DNA from: Inia geoffrensis
Taxonomy: Eukaryota > Chordata > Mammalia > Artiodactyla > Iniidae
Assembly (NCBI GenBank): GCA_036417435.1
Contig: CM070907.1
Coordinates: forward strand, 57,272,001-57,336,000
Direction: 5' to 3'
Length of the DNA stretch: 64,000 nt
In this document: positions 45,032-56,404 of the stretch, in pieces
How the letters are laid out: every line of letters starts with the position of its first letter
How positions within the stretch are numbered: the stretch's first letter is position 1
Translations under genes and position numbers: made by a program
Notes under the pieces: model-generated
Database searches by the model: none
What the model saw: only the letters and a program-made list of their open reading frames with translations
What the model was told of the DNA's origin: nothing

Positions 45032-45500
45032 TTTTAATTTTAATTTTTTTAATTATTTATTTATTTATTTATTTTCGCGGTACGCGGGCCTCTCACTGCT
45101 GTGGCCTCTCCCGTTGCGGAGCACAGGCTCTGGACGCACAGGCCCAGCGGCCATGGCTCACGGGCCCAGCCGCTCCGCGGCACGTGGGATCTTCCCGGGC
45201 CGGGGCACGAACCCCTGTCCCCTGCATTGGCAGGCGGACTCTCAACCACTGCGCCACCAGGGAAGCCCTAATTTTAATTTTTAAATTGAAGTACAGTTGA
45301 TTTACAATGTTGTGTTAGTTTCTGGTGTACAGCAAAGTGATTCAGTTATGCATATATATTATTTTTCATATTCTTTTCTATTATGGTTTATCACAGGATA
45401 CTGAATATAGTTCCCTGCGCTGTACAGTAGGACCTTGTTGTTTATCTATTTTATATATAGTAGGTTGGATCTGCTAATCCCAAACTCCTAATCACCCCCA
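45032..45500 (-). mobile_element. L1 3' UTR fragment, minus strand, with a nested SINE
   Basis: After the SINE, aagtacagttgatttacaat (45290-45309), tctggtgtacagcaaagtga and tgtacagtaggaccttgttg (45421-45440) are L1 3' UTR text in reverse. The flanks share ccattttaa/ccattttaga (45029 and 45498), a likely target duplication. The A-rich tail side (T/A-rich on plus) lies left of the SINE. Confidence 0.8.
45075..45268 (-). mobile_element. CHR SINE nested in the L1 tail
   Basis: gcggtacgcgggcctctcac at 45077, ending ccaccagggaagccc. Instead of a pure T run it is preceded by attatttatttatttattta, so its A tail has turned into an ATTT-type microsatellite. The flanks share taattttaattttt. Confidence 0.96.
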
Positions 45501-46727
45501 TTTTAGAATCTGCTTTGTGTGTGGAGGAAACAATACAGAGGCTTGTAAGTCACTGTAAGGACCTTCACTGGATTTTATTTTGAATGAGTTGGGAGCACTT
45601 AGAGGGCCTGGAGCAGATGAATGACATGAGCTGACTTATGCTTAAAAAGAGGGTCACTCTGGCTACTGTGCTGAGAGTAGATTTGCTGGGATGGAGGTGC
45701 AGGAGACTGGTTGGGAGGCTGTGTCGGTCATTTAGATGATGTACGATGGTGACTTGAACCAGGGCAGGTGTGATGGAGTGGTGAGAAATATTCAGAGGTG
45801 TTCAGTATTTTGAACGTCAGGCTGATGCGACTGGCTGTTAGAACAAATACGGGGTGTGATGGAAAGAAAGAGGAACGAAGGATGAATCCAGTGTCTTTGA
45901 CCTGAAGAACAGAAGGTAGGAGTCGCTATTACTGAGCTGGGGAAGAATAGAGGTGGGAGTAGGTTTGGAATAATGTCCCCTCTCGGGTGGGAGAGAATTG
46001 TTGCCATTGGGCTTGTTCCCAGCCTTTCCCAGCTCCACTTTGCTGCCTTTGGGAAACCCCAGTCCTGCTGTGGCTCCTAAGGCACCAACTTCTGACTCCC
46101 GTCTCCTTCAACATCCCTTTACGCGCTGCCCTTTCCCTGGAATGTCCTCGCGTCTGTCAGATGCAGCGGGAAGGAAAATCAGGTGCTACCCAATTAGCTC
46201 ATCTTAAGTGGATTTCACTGTGCATTTAATTAAACCTGTTATAATCTCGAAGGGTATTTTCATACATGGTACTTGATACAGAGTAATTAGACTACTGTGG
46301 GCATGCACATAAATATCTTTGGGTTGAGGTTTTAAGCTGGGCTCTGCTGCTGTGGGTTTGTATGAGCTACCCTGCTGATAATTTCAAAGCTGATATGGTT
46401 TACACACTCCAAAGTTTGCAGGCTTCTCAGCCCTTCTGGCTGGTGGATCAGCTGCAGGGTCACTGGATGTGTTTTTCTATGGCTTTGGGGAAGGATTCCT
46501 GATCCTATCACCCTCCTGTCCAAATGATTTTATGGCTCCTCACGGAGTATGGAATGAGGTCAGAGCTCCTTGAGTATGTGTTCTTGGCCACACACAACTT
46601 AGTCATCCAGTGGGTTTCCAGTATAGACTGTCTGAACAACCAGTCCATGAGATACCTATATTGCATCTGCCTCTAAGCCTTTGCTTCAGTGGTTTCTTCT
46701 ACCTCGGGATTCTTTTGTCTCGTATTC
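45501..46727. other. Ancient repeat debris and single-copy-like DNA
   Basis: 45510-45900 follows an old mammalian repeat containing agggtcactctggctactgt (45650-45669), family not named. 46180-46330 is AT-rich with ctgtgcatttaattaaacct (46209-46228) and gtaattagac cores, a candidate conserved element. No gene. Confidence 0.35.
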
Positions 46728-47080
46728 TGTGTCTGTCAGAATAGGCTAGGTTATGCTGCAGTAACAAATGACCCTAATATCTCAGTAGCTTATGATATCA
46801 AAGGGTTTGCTTTTCCTCACTCATTCTCTACGGCCATTGCAGGTCAGCTGCAGCTCAGCTCCGTTGCCAGTTCTCAGCGCAGAAGGAAAAAGAGAACGTG
46901 GTGAATCACATACTGATCCTAAAGCTTCCACTTACAACTAGAACATTCACTTCTACTAACATTTCCTTGGACAGCTAAGTCACATGACCAAGGCTGCCAT
47001 CAGTGTGGTGGGGGGAGTATAATCCTCCGCGGCAGAGAGAGTGAAAGTTTGGGAGTGACAATACAATCTAGGGCTGTATT
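46728..47080 (-). mobile_element. MLT-type (MaLR) LTR remnant
   Basis: The plus-strand start tcagaataggctaggttatg (46736-46755), then cagtaacaaatgaccctaat, is the reverse complement of a characteristic MLT/MER LTR 3' end. The rest is diverged, ending near cagagagagtgaaag. Confidence 0.6.
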
Positions 47081-47194
47081 ACGGCTCTTTCTAAGATGAC
47101 CCCTCAGTTTTATTTCCAAAGCGGTAATCACCTTGTACTTTCCATGAGACATTTTTGTTTGTTTTGTTTTGTTTTTTTTAAGTTCGTTCTTTCC

Positions 47195-47325
47195 TCCTTT
47201 AAGAGTCAGTGTGTAGCTGGAGGGAAGGGCCATGTTCTTGGTCATGTCTCTTATCTATTGTGCCTAGAGTGTGCTTTTCCCCATTGGACACTCAACACGT
47301 GTTCTATGAATTAAATGCTGCATTT
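47195..47325 (+). mobile_element. L2 LINE 3' end
   Basis: tcttatctattgtgcctaga (47249-47268) then ctcaacacgtgttctatgaa (47291-47310). Confidence 0.5.
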
Positions 47326-47419
47326 CAACAATGTATTAGTACCACCCAGGGGGCAGCACCTTGAATTTGAGAAGCCTGAAAAAGCTAGAACTGCTTCCCT
47401 TAGAAATACCTACGAGTCT

Positions 47420-47545
47420 ATTCTGTGATCACTTTATCACATTCAATCCTATGTCAGCCTTGGGATGTTGGCACTATTTTTACCCCCATTTATACCTACC
47501 AGCACCTGGAGGCCGAGAGAGAGATGGCCTTGCTCACCATCATAG
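47420..47545 (-). mobile_element. MIR fragment, diverged
   Basis: tttatcacattcaatcctat (47432-47451) then ttggcactatttttaccccc (47469-47488). Confidence 0.5.
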
Positions 47546-48044
47546 TGAACTAAATTACTGCCAATTTAGCACCTTTGAATTTAGAATTATGTCTACAAAT
47601 GGTTATAGTTTCATGGCCAAAGGGATAAGCCCAAGCCTTCGGTCTAACAGGAGAATGCTTCTGCTAACACATATGTCCTCTGAGTTCCAGGGAGTGGGGA
47701 TGGGGGAGAATCACCCAGTAACCCTGCAAGATTCAGAGATTCACTTAACTGTTGGAGTTTACTCTGTGAGTTCTTTTTTTTTTAATTACATAATCTCTTT
47801 ATATTTGCCAAGATCTTTACTAGCTTTTAAAAATTTACCCTTTATATCTTTTTTCTTACGTTAAAAATTGTGGTTCCCAGCAACAATAGTATTAGCATCA
47901 TTCTACAATACATAAAATACATAAAATAAAATATTACTCTGTAATACATAAAATAGTTTAAAATAATCAAACTAATATTATTACTAACAATTGGACTCGC
48001 AAATGAAGTTTAAAGTTTCTCTCCAGCTTTATTTTTAATTAAAA

Positions 48045-48080
<36 letters not shown>

Positions 48081-48879
48081 TCATTAGATTATTTTGTTAG
48101 AGAGAGCCAGAGAGTGAAAATGGATCCTTTGGTGTGAGAGTGGAGAGAAGAAAGAAACAAAGAAGAGAAGAATGGAAGGAGACAAAATATGAGGGGAGAC
48201 GTGTTTAAGAAAGTAAATTTCTAAAAGAAATTGTCTTTACGTGATTCATTATTTAGTACTATCAATTGCCAATACACGTGCTACGTATTGGAGATACAGA
48301 GATGGAAAAGAACGAGTCCTTGCCCTTGAATAAGGCTGCAGCCTGGAAGGGGAGATCCCTCCTGATGGAGGGCAGAGTCACAGCCATCCTGCAGGAGGCC
48401 CACACCAAGCACACTGGCAACGCAAGTGAAGGAGGAGGGGGGAGAAGCCCTGCAGGGGAATCTGCTGAGCTCAGCAGTGTTACTCTAGTCCAGGCGGCTT
48501 ATTAACCAGGTTGTCAATAATGTCATGGTAAATGTTTCTAATGTGTTTTTCCAAAGCCTCCAAGCATTTTATTGCATTTGACCCTTCATCTGATAAATCT
48601 ATCTTCCTGCACCAAGTGGTGTCGGCACGCCACTTAACATGAGTGGCCCAGTCCGTTCCAAGACTCATGAGGGTGCAGGGGGATCCTTCGTGGAAAAGGG
48701 TCCCCCCCACCATAGGTCTAGACCAACTCACACCCCAGGTCAATCTGAGCTGTGTCCTGGGGTGTGCAGGCCAGTCCCCCCAAGGCCTGTCTGAGTTACA
48801 TCCTGGGTGTGTGTGTGAGTCCTAGTTCCATGCATGACACCAACAAGCTGTTCCTACTGGAACAGCTCCAAATAGCATC
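47546..48879. other. Unassigned, contains a TG microsatellite
   Basis: 47870-47990 is AT-rich with four aatacataaaat-type units. 48120-48200 is purine-rich. No gene. Confidence 0.4.
48045..48077 (+). repeat. (TG)n microsatellite, about 33 bp
   Basis: Pure TG run. Confidence 0.97.
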
Positions 48880-49060
48880 AGACAGGAGTGTGGGCTCTTG
48901 AGCCAGCCAGCATGTCTGGGTTCACGTCCTGGCCTCCACCCTTGAGCCTAATCTCCATGGTGAGCATCGGTTTGTTCTTCTTTAAAATAGGAATTGTGAC
49001 CACCTGCTTGCCAGCTTTCTGTGGTTACTGTGAATCTCTCAACATTTCTCTACTACTGGC
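48880..49060 (+). mobile_element. MIR SINE
   Basis: ggagtgtgggctcttgagcc (48885-48904), ctgggttcacgtcctggcct (48914-48933), then ttaaaataggaattgtgacc. Confidence 0.8.
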
Positions 49061-49079
49061 CCTGCCATGGCCGGTAACA

Positions 49080-49300
49080 CTAATGAAAACTTGCTTGGTG
49101 CCAGGCTGGAGGCTGGACACTTTCTTCTCAGGATCCTATTTAACCTTTACAATGCCTTTGTGTTAACTGTGTCTTTACCTCATTGCATAGGTGAGGTAAG
49201 TGTGGTTAGGGTTAGGGTTAGTTATCTCAGGTAACCTGCTCAATGTCACACAGCTATTCAGTGGCTAAGGCAGGACTTGAACCTAGATTCATCATGCTAC
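49080..49300 (-). mobile_element. MIR SINE
   Basis: cttgcttggtgccaggctgg (49090-49109), then tgtcacacagctattcagtg (49244-49263) and cttgaacctagattc. Confidence 0.8.
49203..49222 (+). repeat. Short telomere-like (TTAGGG) run
   Basis: ggttagggttagggttagtt, about three units inside the MIR. Too short to mean a telomere relic by itself. Confidence 0.8.
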
Positions 49301-50354
49301 CAAGATAAACCTTTACGATCACACTCCATTCACAAAATAAACAGAGAAGTCACGCCCAAGCCAGGCTACATACATTACTTGGGAAAATTACACCACAAAA
49401 CACACACACACACACTCCCACCCCAGCAGATTCTGATTCTGTGCATCTGGGGTGAGGTCCGGCAAGATGGTCCAGGTAATTTAGACAAAGACGGCACTTA
49501 ACACAACTCTTGGAGCCAAAATTTGACTTGAAGGATATCTTGTTCGACTCATCTCTGATACCTGAATCTGATCTATATCCTCGGACATCTTTAATCTCCC
49601 TGGAAGGTCATCCCTCCATCCACTGACTCTGTGTACCTTTGTGCTGGGCATTGGTGACAGAGGCGGGGGGAAGGCACAGTTCCCAGTTTGGAGGCACTCG
49701 TGGCTCAAGCTGTTCCTGTGTTTACCAGAACTCTACCTCCCTTCCACTTCTGGGCAGTAGCCCCAGTACGTGTTCTGTGGAGGCCTAGTGGATGAGTCTT
49801 TGGTTGGCCTCCAGCCCTTCCTTGGTCCTTTCTTCTCTGGGTATAGTACTCCCGAAGGAGAGGATGGATGGAGGGAAGAGTGGTTTGTAAGCGTGGATTA
49901 CATCTCTCAGGGCTCACTGTCTCTCTTCAGCGCTCCCTCATGGGCAGTTGGTTTGGTGAGGACCTGTGGTTACTTTGTCTACCTTCCTGTTGCATCCCAG
50001 CAGGTCCCCAAAATAAGCATCAGCAGCCACAGGGGGACCTACCCAGACCCCACCCTCAACAGCTGAGGAAGGGGTTTGGCAACTTGGAGGTGGGATGGGG
50101 AGAGAAGCACAGCCAAACCAAAGGTTCCCCTGGGGAGTCATGGATGGGTTTTGGGGGGCCCACGAACCCTTGAAATAGTACACATATGCCTTCTATGCAT
50201 TGCATACCTGTGGTGAGGGGAGGTCCACGATTGGCACTGGGTTTGCAAAGTGTTTGTGACTCTCAAAAGCTTGAGAGCAACTGCTGTCCATTCCCTCAAA
50301 GGGGGTAAAACCCTGCCTTCAAAGAAGAGCTTCCATTGGGCCTCACCCCTTCCC
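49301..50354. other. Unassigned
   Basis: A short CA run at 49399-49414. No gene or firm repeat; the overlapping frames at 49705-50183 have no recognisable product. Confidence 0.4.
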
Positions 50355-50575
50355 TCAATTTCTTACTAAAGAGTCTTATCTCATTTGATCTTTGCCACCA
50401 TCCTGTGGAGTGGTTATCAGCTCTGCTGAATGATTTGAGCGATGAAAGTTTCTCTGTTTCAGTAAAACTGAGGTTGCTGTTTCAGACAAGAACTCGGCCC
50501 ATGACTCACAGCTACCAAGTGGAAAAGGCAGGGTCCACACCTAGGTCCAGCTGACACCCAGCCCAGGGATCAGGC
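50355..50575 (-). mobile_element. MIR fragment
   Basis: cttatctcatttgatctttg (50375-50394), then the actgaggttgctgtttcaga part. Confidence 0.65.
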
Positions 50576-50734
50576 CATGACATCACTCAGGCTTGCTCTC
50601 TGCCACGGCCTCCTGCTGGCCAAGGACTGAGACCCTATTTACATGGACAAAATCATTCATTCCACTAGAAGAAATGAAAAGTCTCTCAATTGCTCTCAGG
50701 AAAAATCTGAGAAGCAACCACTTTAAATGAGTAA

Positions 50735-50960
50735 TGGGAATTCAGTACCCCTTTCTGAGTACCTACTGTATGCCAGGCACTCATAGATATTATTTCACTT
50801 AAAGCACTAATGTATATTATTTCATTCACTTTTCATGAGAACTCTGAAAGTCCAGCTTTCTGCTCTACAGATGGGGAAGATGAGTCCCAAAGAGGCTGGA
50901 GAAAATGGCCCAAGCGTGCACCTCTGGAGTGCCAGGACTTGAACCCATGTCTATGGAAGT
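50735..50960 (-). mobile_element. MIR SINE
   Basis: gtacctactgtatgccaggc (50759-50778), then gctctacagatggggaagat (50862-50881) and acttgaacccatgtctatgg. Confidence 0.85.
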
Positions 50961-51089
50961 CTTCACAGTTTACAGTTTTGTTTCTTTCTAAACCTTCCCC
51001 CCAACCACCAACTGTGACTTATGGGATCTGTGTAGGAAGTACCTGGCTACTGGCAAAAGCAGAGAGTTGAGGGAAGGGAATGGAAATGG

Positions 51090-51240
51090 CAGGCTACTAA
51101 AGCTCTCTGAACCTCAGTTTTCTTCATCTGTAAAATGGAAGTAAATCACCTGTTGAATAGTGACTGCAAAACCCGAGTGCGGACATGCATTTGTGAGCCT
51201 GACACGTGGTAAGGCCTCATTGCCTTTGGCTGTTCTCATC
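51090..51240 (+). mobile_element. MIR fragment
   Basis: tctctgaacctcagttttct (51103-51122), ttcatctgtaaaatggaagt (51124-51143), then gacacgtggtaaggcctcat. Confidence 0.8.
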
Positions 51241-51754
51241 TGCTGGGAGGAGAAGCACAGGCTGCCAGCAGTTAGGCCGCTTGTCCTCAGGTCTCGGCTG
51301 CCACCAACGACTTCCTGGCCTCCTGTGAGGCGGAACCAGCTTTATTAGAGAGTTTCTCTTTTTTATCCTGCCGGGAGATTTGAGGAGTCAAAAACCATTT
51401 TTCACAATACGTTTTGACATTTAATTATACACATCCTCCTCTTTAGATATAACTTCCCCTGTCATGTCTGCAACAAGCAGGGGGTTTTGATGTACTAAAG
51501 CATCACTCCTGCCCCTCCATGATCAGTTCCCTGCCTTGAAAAATTAGTAGTCTGAACATCGAAGTCCAAGCACCCAGGTAACTTAATTATTTCCCCTTCT
51601 CCTTCCCTTAACCAAGAACCAGCAAATGACACATTGGTTTATCTAGGATTTTAAAAATGTGACGTTAGACTGCACAGGGGAACCAGTGACCCTTCTCTCA
51701 GACCACATTCAATTAATATGCAAATGAGTTAGACCTTCTGGGTCAGTACTGGGC
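51241..51754. other. Repeat-free AT-rich stretch, candidate conserved element
   Basis: 51350-51735 shows no repeat and includes an octamer-type site, atatgcaaatgag (51716-51728), and ttcaattaatatgc. Regulatory role is inference. Confidence 0.35.
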
Positions 51755-51771
51755 GGGGGGGGGGGGGGGGG
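51755..51771 (+). repeat. Poly(G) tract, 17 bases
   Basis: Uninterrupted G run after gggc. Length is uncertain in short-read assemblies. Confidence 0.93.
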
Positions 51772-51804
51772 AAGGAATTAACTCTATGCCCTTTGAGGAG
51801 TTTC

Positions 51805-51970
51805 AGACAGAGAACCGAGTTTGAAATCAGATCAACCAGGATTTGAATCCTGGCTGTACCATTTACTTGCTTTGTTACCATGGTCATGAGATATACCCTA
51901 TCTGAGCCTCAGTTTCATTAACCTTAGAAATGGGATAATAATTTTCTGTCCCCCTCTGACCTCACAAGTT
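51805..51970 (+). mobile_element. MIR SINE
   Basis: ccaggatttgaatcctggct (51836-51855), then ctgagcctcagtttcattaa (51902-51921). Confidence 0.85.
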
Positions 51971-53594
51971 GCGACGACATTTGCCGCCTGGCTAGATGTC
52001 TGCCCCTAGGAGAGCAGAAACTAAAGTTTCTGTCCTTTGCTTTCAGGAGTCATCATTTGCCTCTGGTGCAGAGGTTGTGAACTCAAAGGCCTCCAGGTGT
52101 CAGGTAGGCAGTGCAAATGAGTCAAGTGGGCCAGGGTAGCATGAGAAAATGGTAGGGAGTGATGCTGCAAACTAGACAGTGCAGGCCTCATACAGACAAA
52201 AGGCGGCAGCAACAACCCTGCTTCAGTGCAGCAGACCTGGGTTGTCACAACTTCTACTCTTTTGAGACGAGCCTGCAATCCGGATTTTATGTAACCTCTC
52301 CCTGTGTGCATTGCACCTGAACACACACAGCTGCAGGCTGCCTGTAGCTCGGGAGCATCCGATGTGCACTAGTCTAGTATACTTGGGGAGCAGAGGTTTG
52401 GCTCACTTTTGCTCAGAGTCAGTGTACCTTGTAGCCAGCCTCCTTCTGCACCATCTCCAATTTTCCTTTTAGCCCCTGAGACCCCCCACTTCCTATTTTC
52501 CTTAACCACTTGAGAGAAAAGTAAAAAATCCTGTTACTTTATCATGCACAGCAACTTGGCTCTCCCTGGCCACCTAAAAGCAAGCTCTGGAACTTGTGTG
52601 TTTCCACCTCAGAAGGTCTATTAGCAAGATTTCCCCAACAAAAGAGCTGTGTTCTGGGAGATGGGATCCCAGGCTGGAGAAGGGAGGAGGGGTGGAGACC
52701 TCTGGACACAGCCTCAGGACCGGGATTCCGCTTCTGGCTCTACCACAAGGCAATTGGGTGGAAATGCTCCTGGAGATGTTTGCATCTTAGCATTTTCATG
52801 TCCGTGATAGGAATAATAACAAACACTTCCCTCCCTCCCTAATACTTTAGGAGAGTTAAAAATCCAACAGTAACTTAAAACATTTTCTGAGTGCCTGCTC
52901 TAGACCAGGCCCTGTGTAAGAACATGGAGTCGCTTAGACAGATGAATGAGACCAACCCTGTTTTCAACAAATGCAGAGTCTGGTGGAAAAGACACATGTT
53001 AGCAACCGCTAACTATAGAGTAAGGTGACCGGAGCATGGGAGGGATGTACCAGGACAGTGGTAAGGAGGAGGAGAGAGCCTACAAGTCTTCTTGGGGCAA
53101 AGACACCAGGATGTGTTCCATAAAGAAAAAGAATTTTTATTGGTTGGGTGAGAGAAAATAGTCAATGTATTCTGTCAAACAGCAGTGATGTTATAGAAAG
53201 ATATTGGAATTTCATTTGGTTTGTTTACTGTTTATTAATTTATGAATATATTCAACACATTTACTGAGTTCCTAGGAGTGTACATCTCATTGTCTCACTT
53301 TAGTCATGTTGCTAGATCTGTTGACTCCACTCAATGAGCTGGTATCTGTATTCTCAGCCCTTAGTAGAGACCACTGAGTATTTATTGGAAGTGAGCAAAC
53401 ATACGAACACTTTTGATGCAGTCTAAAACTTTAGAACTGGTCTCTACATGTCTTGCAAAGATAAATTTTTTGTGATTCTATTAATTTGGGTCTATTGCTG
53501 TCAAACGCACTGGGTTTGGGAGGAACAATCTTGCTCAGAATTCTTGAGTTCCTGGAGCTTTAAGAAGAATGCTTGTCCTATGCGCCAGTTTATC
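51971..53594. other. Unassigned 1.6-kb stretch
   Basis: 52715-52830 has MIR-like text (cgcttctggctctaccacaa). 52870-53110 looks like the old repeat seen near 38700. 53150-53420 has a weak L2-like end. No gene. Confidence 0.35.
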
Positions 53595-53602
53595 ATCTAG
53601 TT

Positions 53603-53826
53603 CAGACGCCCAACCTCCTGGCCATGGACCGGTACCAGTCCGCGGCCTGTTAGGAACCGGGCCGCACAGCAGGAGGTGAGTTGGCAGGCGAGCGGAGCAA
53701 AGCTTCATCTGCCGCTCCGCATCGCTCGCGTTTCCGCCTGAACCATTCCCTGCCCCCACAACTGTCCATGGAAAAATTGTCTTCCACGAAACTGGTCCCT
53801 GGTGACAAAAAGGTTGGGGACCGCTG
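53603..53826 (-). mobile_element. hAT-type non-autonomous DNA transposon, 224 bp, perfect 8-bp target duplication
   Basis: The right end, read in reverse, starts cagcggtccccaaccttttt; the left end starts cagacgcccaacctcctgg, an imperfect inverted copy. Both sides carry an exact 8-bp duplication atctagtt (53595-53602 and 53827-53834), the hallmark of the hAT superfamily. The interior has the cctgttaggaaccgggccgc and cagcaggaggtgagttggca text of a known mammalian miniature family. It encodes nothing. Strand is assigned by the better-kept TIR only. Confidence 0.93.
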
Positions 53827-53834
53827 ATCTAGTT

Positions 53835-55174
53835 AATGCACTTCTGCCTGGGAAGGACTCAGGGACACGGTGGTGTGGAGAAGTGGGAGCCGGTATCGGC
53901 AGGCTTTTCTCTCCTGCTTCCTTTGTCCAGTCTTGCTTCCATAGTGGAAGGGGTGTCACTGTTCATCTTGGTCCAGGGCATCAGATTGTGCTTTGATAGA
54001 CAATGGGGTGTGTCTCACTGCATTCTGGAGCCAGGTGGACCTCCCAGGAGAGTAGGACAGGACTCGTTCAGGCGAGGGAAGAGTAGGGTGGGGATTGAGG
54101 ACCAGGGAGGCAGCTGGGGAAGGTGTGAACTCCCAGGGATTTGCTCTGAGCTTGTGGACACCTCGAACCTTCTTCATGCAAGTGTTCAAGGCCTGCTGGG
54201 TATAGCAGCATGGCTCTCTTTTTGACCACAAAGCAAACCCTTTATCCATCCATCTACTCACCCACCCACTGACCCATCCACTCAATCTATGCAACCAATC
54301 ATTACTGGCAGGCTCACTTCTAGCCACTGTGTATACAGAGATGAATAGAGAGCTATGGGCACGTGAGCAGGTAAATTAGGTTACAATATACCTAAAGCAA
54401 TAGAGAGATGTTGAGAAAACCCAGAGAAGGAAACAACTAATGTGGTGAGCATGACTCACAGAAGGCTCCCCAGAGAAAGTGCTGATTGGCTGGGGCTAGA
54501 GGAATAAATCTGAGACTCCCAGGACAGGTGATGGTGGAGACTTACACCAGGACCTGGAAGGGGCCATTTCAAGGGCATGCGGGTGAAAAGAGTGTGAAAT
54601 AGCTGGGGAAGTGTGGCTGGAACCCAGGCTTGAGAAGTTCACAGCACATTTCGCAGGGCTGATTGATTTTTCGTTTGCTGAGTTTTCAAGAGCTGACCTT
54701 TGGTGGTACAAGCCTCGAAGACATCAAAACGCATTTAATATCAAACATGACTAGGTTAAATGCCCAGCTCTGTGCTCTCATATGTGTGTCCCCTGTATGT
54801 CCCCGTTTGAAATGCCAATTGCATGCTATTTCTTTTCATTTATTTTTAAAAACAAATGTTTATTATGTAAGTACTCTGTGCCAACAAAGGTGCAGCGAGG
54901 TTAGTTTTTCCACATTTACCCAGCTATGTTCACCATAGTGTCTCCTCATGGGTCCCTTCTGCCCTTGTATGTCAGCGAACAAAACAAATGAAGACTCCTC
55001 TCCTTGGAGAGTTTATGATACCGTTAAGTCCCCTGTATACGAACGAGTTCTGTTCCTGTGGGGCTAGTCTCGTGTCATTTTGGAGAGGTATTAATGAGGC
55101 CCAGCATCGGCTTCATTGATAATGAGGATTATCAATATTGTGGCTCAGACCCTGTGAGGAGTTGTGTTAGGTTG
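53835..55174. other. Unassigned
   Basis: 54230-54650 resembles the purine-rich old repeat of uncertain family (tctagccactgtgtatacag, 54319-54338). The rest is unrecognised. No gene. Confidence 0.35.
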
Positions 55175-55340
55175 TCTGGGCTTTACAGAAAGAATCTAGA
55201 ACCAAGAGACAGGAGGCTTGAGTTCTAATCCTGGCTCTGTCACTTGTGAGCTGTGGGATGTCATCTTAATTACTTAGCATCTCTGGGCCTTGACTCTTCT
55301 TCTGTTAAAAAAAGAGGTTGGTCCAGTCATTTCTACTCTT
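55175..55340 (+). mobile_element. MIR SINE
   Basis: cttgagttctaatcctggct (55218-55237), then cttgtgagctgtgggatg. Confidence 0.85.
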
Positions 55341-55412
55341 CCCCAGCTACGTGCTCTCCTTTCAATTTCCACTGCTAATGAATTACTTTAGCCTCTTTCG
55401 GGTAAAAACTGC

Positions 55413-55749
55413 TGCTATTGACTAAACGTTTATGTCCCCTCCATTCAAATGTATTTGGAAAGGAGGTCCTTTTGGAAGGTGATTTGATCATGAAGGCAGA
55501 GCCCTCATAAATGGGATTAATACCCTTATAAGAGAGACCCCAGAGAGCTCCCTTCCCCCCTCCTTCCACCATATGAGGGCACACCAAGAAGACAGCCCGT
55601 CTATGAACCAAGAAGTGGGCTCGAATCTGCTGGTGCTTTGATCTTGGTTGGACTTCCCAGCCTCCAGAACTGTGAGAAATAAATTTCTGCTGTTCAGAAG
55701 CTACCTAGTCTATGATGCTCTGTTATAGCAGCCTCAACAGACTAAGACA
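55413..55749 (+). mobile_element. Solo LTR, ERVL-MaLR (MST/MLT-type), perfect 5-bp target duplication
   Basis: Starts tgctattgactaaacg and ends aacagactaagaca. Internal landmarks are catgaaggcagagccctcat (55490-55509) and cctccagaactgtgagaaat (55661-55680). It is flanked by actgc at 55408-55412 and 55750-55754, the 5-bp duplication of this group. No internal region is attached. Confidence 0.95.
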
Positions 55750-55889
55750 ACTGCCAGGCCTCCACAGCTAGTTCATGTACAAATTAGAAAACGGTGATCC
55801 AACTGGGCATACGAATTAGAAAGAGCTGACTTTCCCCTGTGACTGGACCAGGGGCTTGATTTTGACCCTCAACTCCCCCGAGGTAGGCA

Positions 55890-56380
55890 CCCTAGCACAC
55901 TGTACAACCTGCCCCAACATCAGCTGTGGCCCCGTCTTCCTCACTGTTCTCCCAGCCGCCAGACACAGCTATTCCATTCCAGCCCTTCCTCACACCCTTC
56001 CAGGAAAGCACTCTCACACTGAATCTGATAGTCACGTTCTTTCCTGCTCAAACCCTGATCGGGGGCCTCATGGTGTCAGGGTAAAACCGAGCTGCTTTGC
56101 CAAGCCTCACATAAGCTCTTCATCTCTCTGTGGGCCTCAACACGTACATCAAATTCACGGCTCCCTGAACATGCAGTGCTTTTCCTCACTGCCAGGCCTC
56201 TGCAGGACCCCTGCTCAGAAGGTCTTCCCCAAGGTCATCCTCTCCATCCTTCATCTCAGCTAATGCACAGATACCCATTGAGACTCAAGCGTCATCTCTC
56301 GTAATCTTTCTGTGACCCCCCCAACCCTCAAGACAGGTGGGGGTCCCCTCGCTGAGCCTTTGCATAGCTGACCCTTTGCT
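55890..56380 (+). mobile_element. L2 LINE fragment
   Basis: ttctttcctgctcaaaccct (56038-56057), ctctgtgggcctcaacacgt (56126-56145) and the C/T-rich run near 56280-56330 follow L2 order. Confidence 0.6.
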
Positions 56381-56404
56381 AATAAGAATGAGAACACCAG
56401 GAGC

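Noticed and set aside
44811..45284. 157-residue plus frame
   Set aside because: It joins an L2 piece, an L1 tail and a SINE; no coding meaning.
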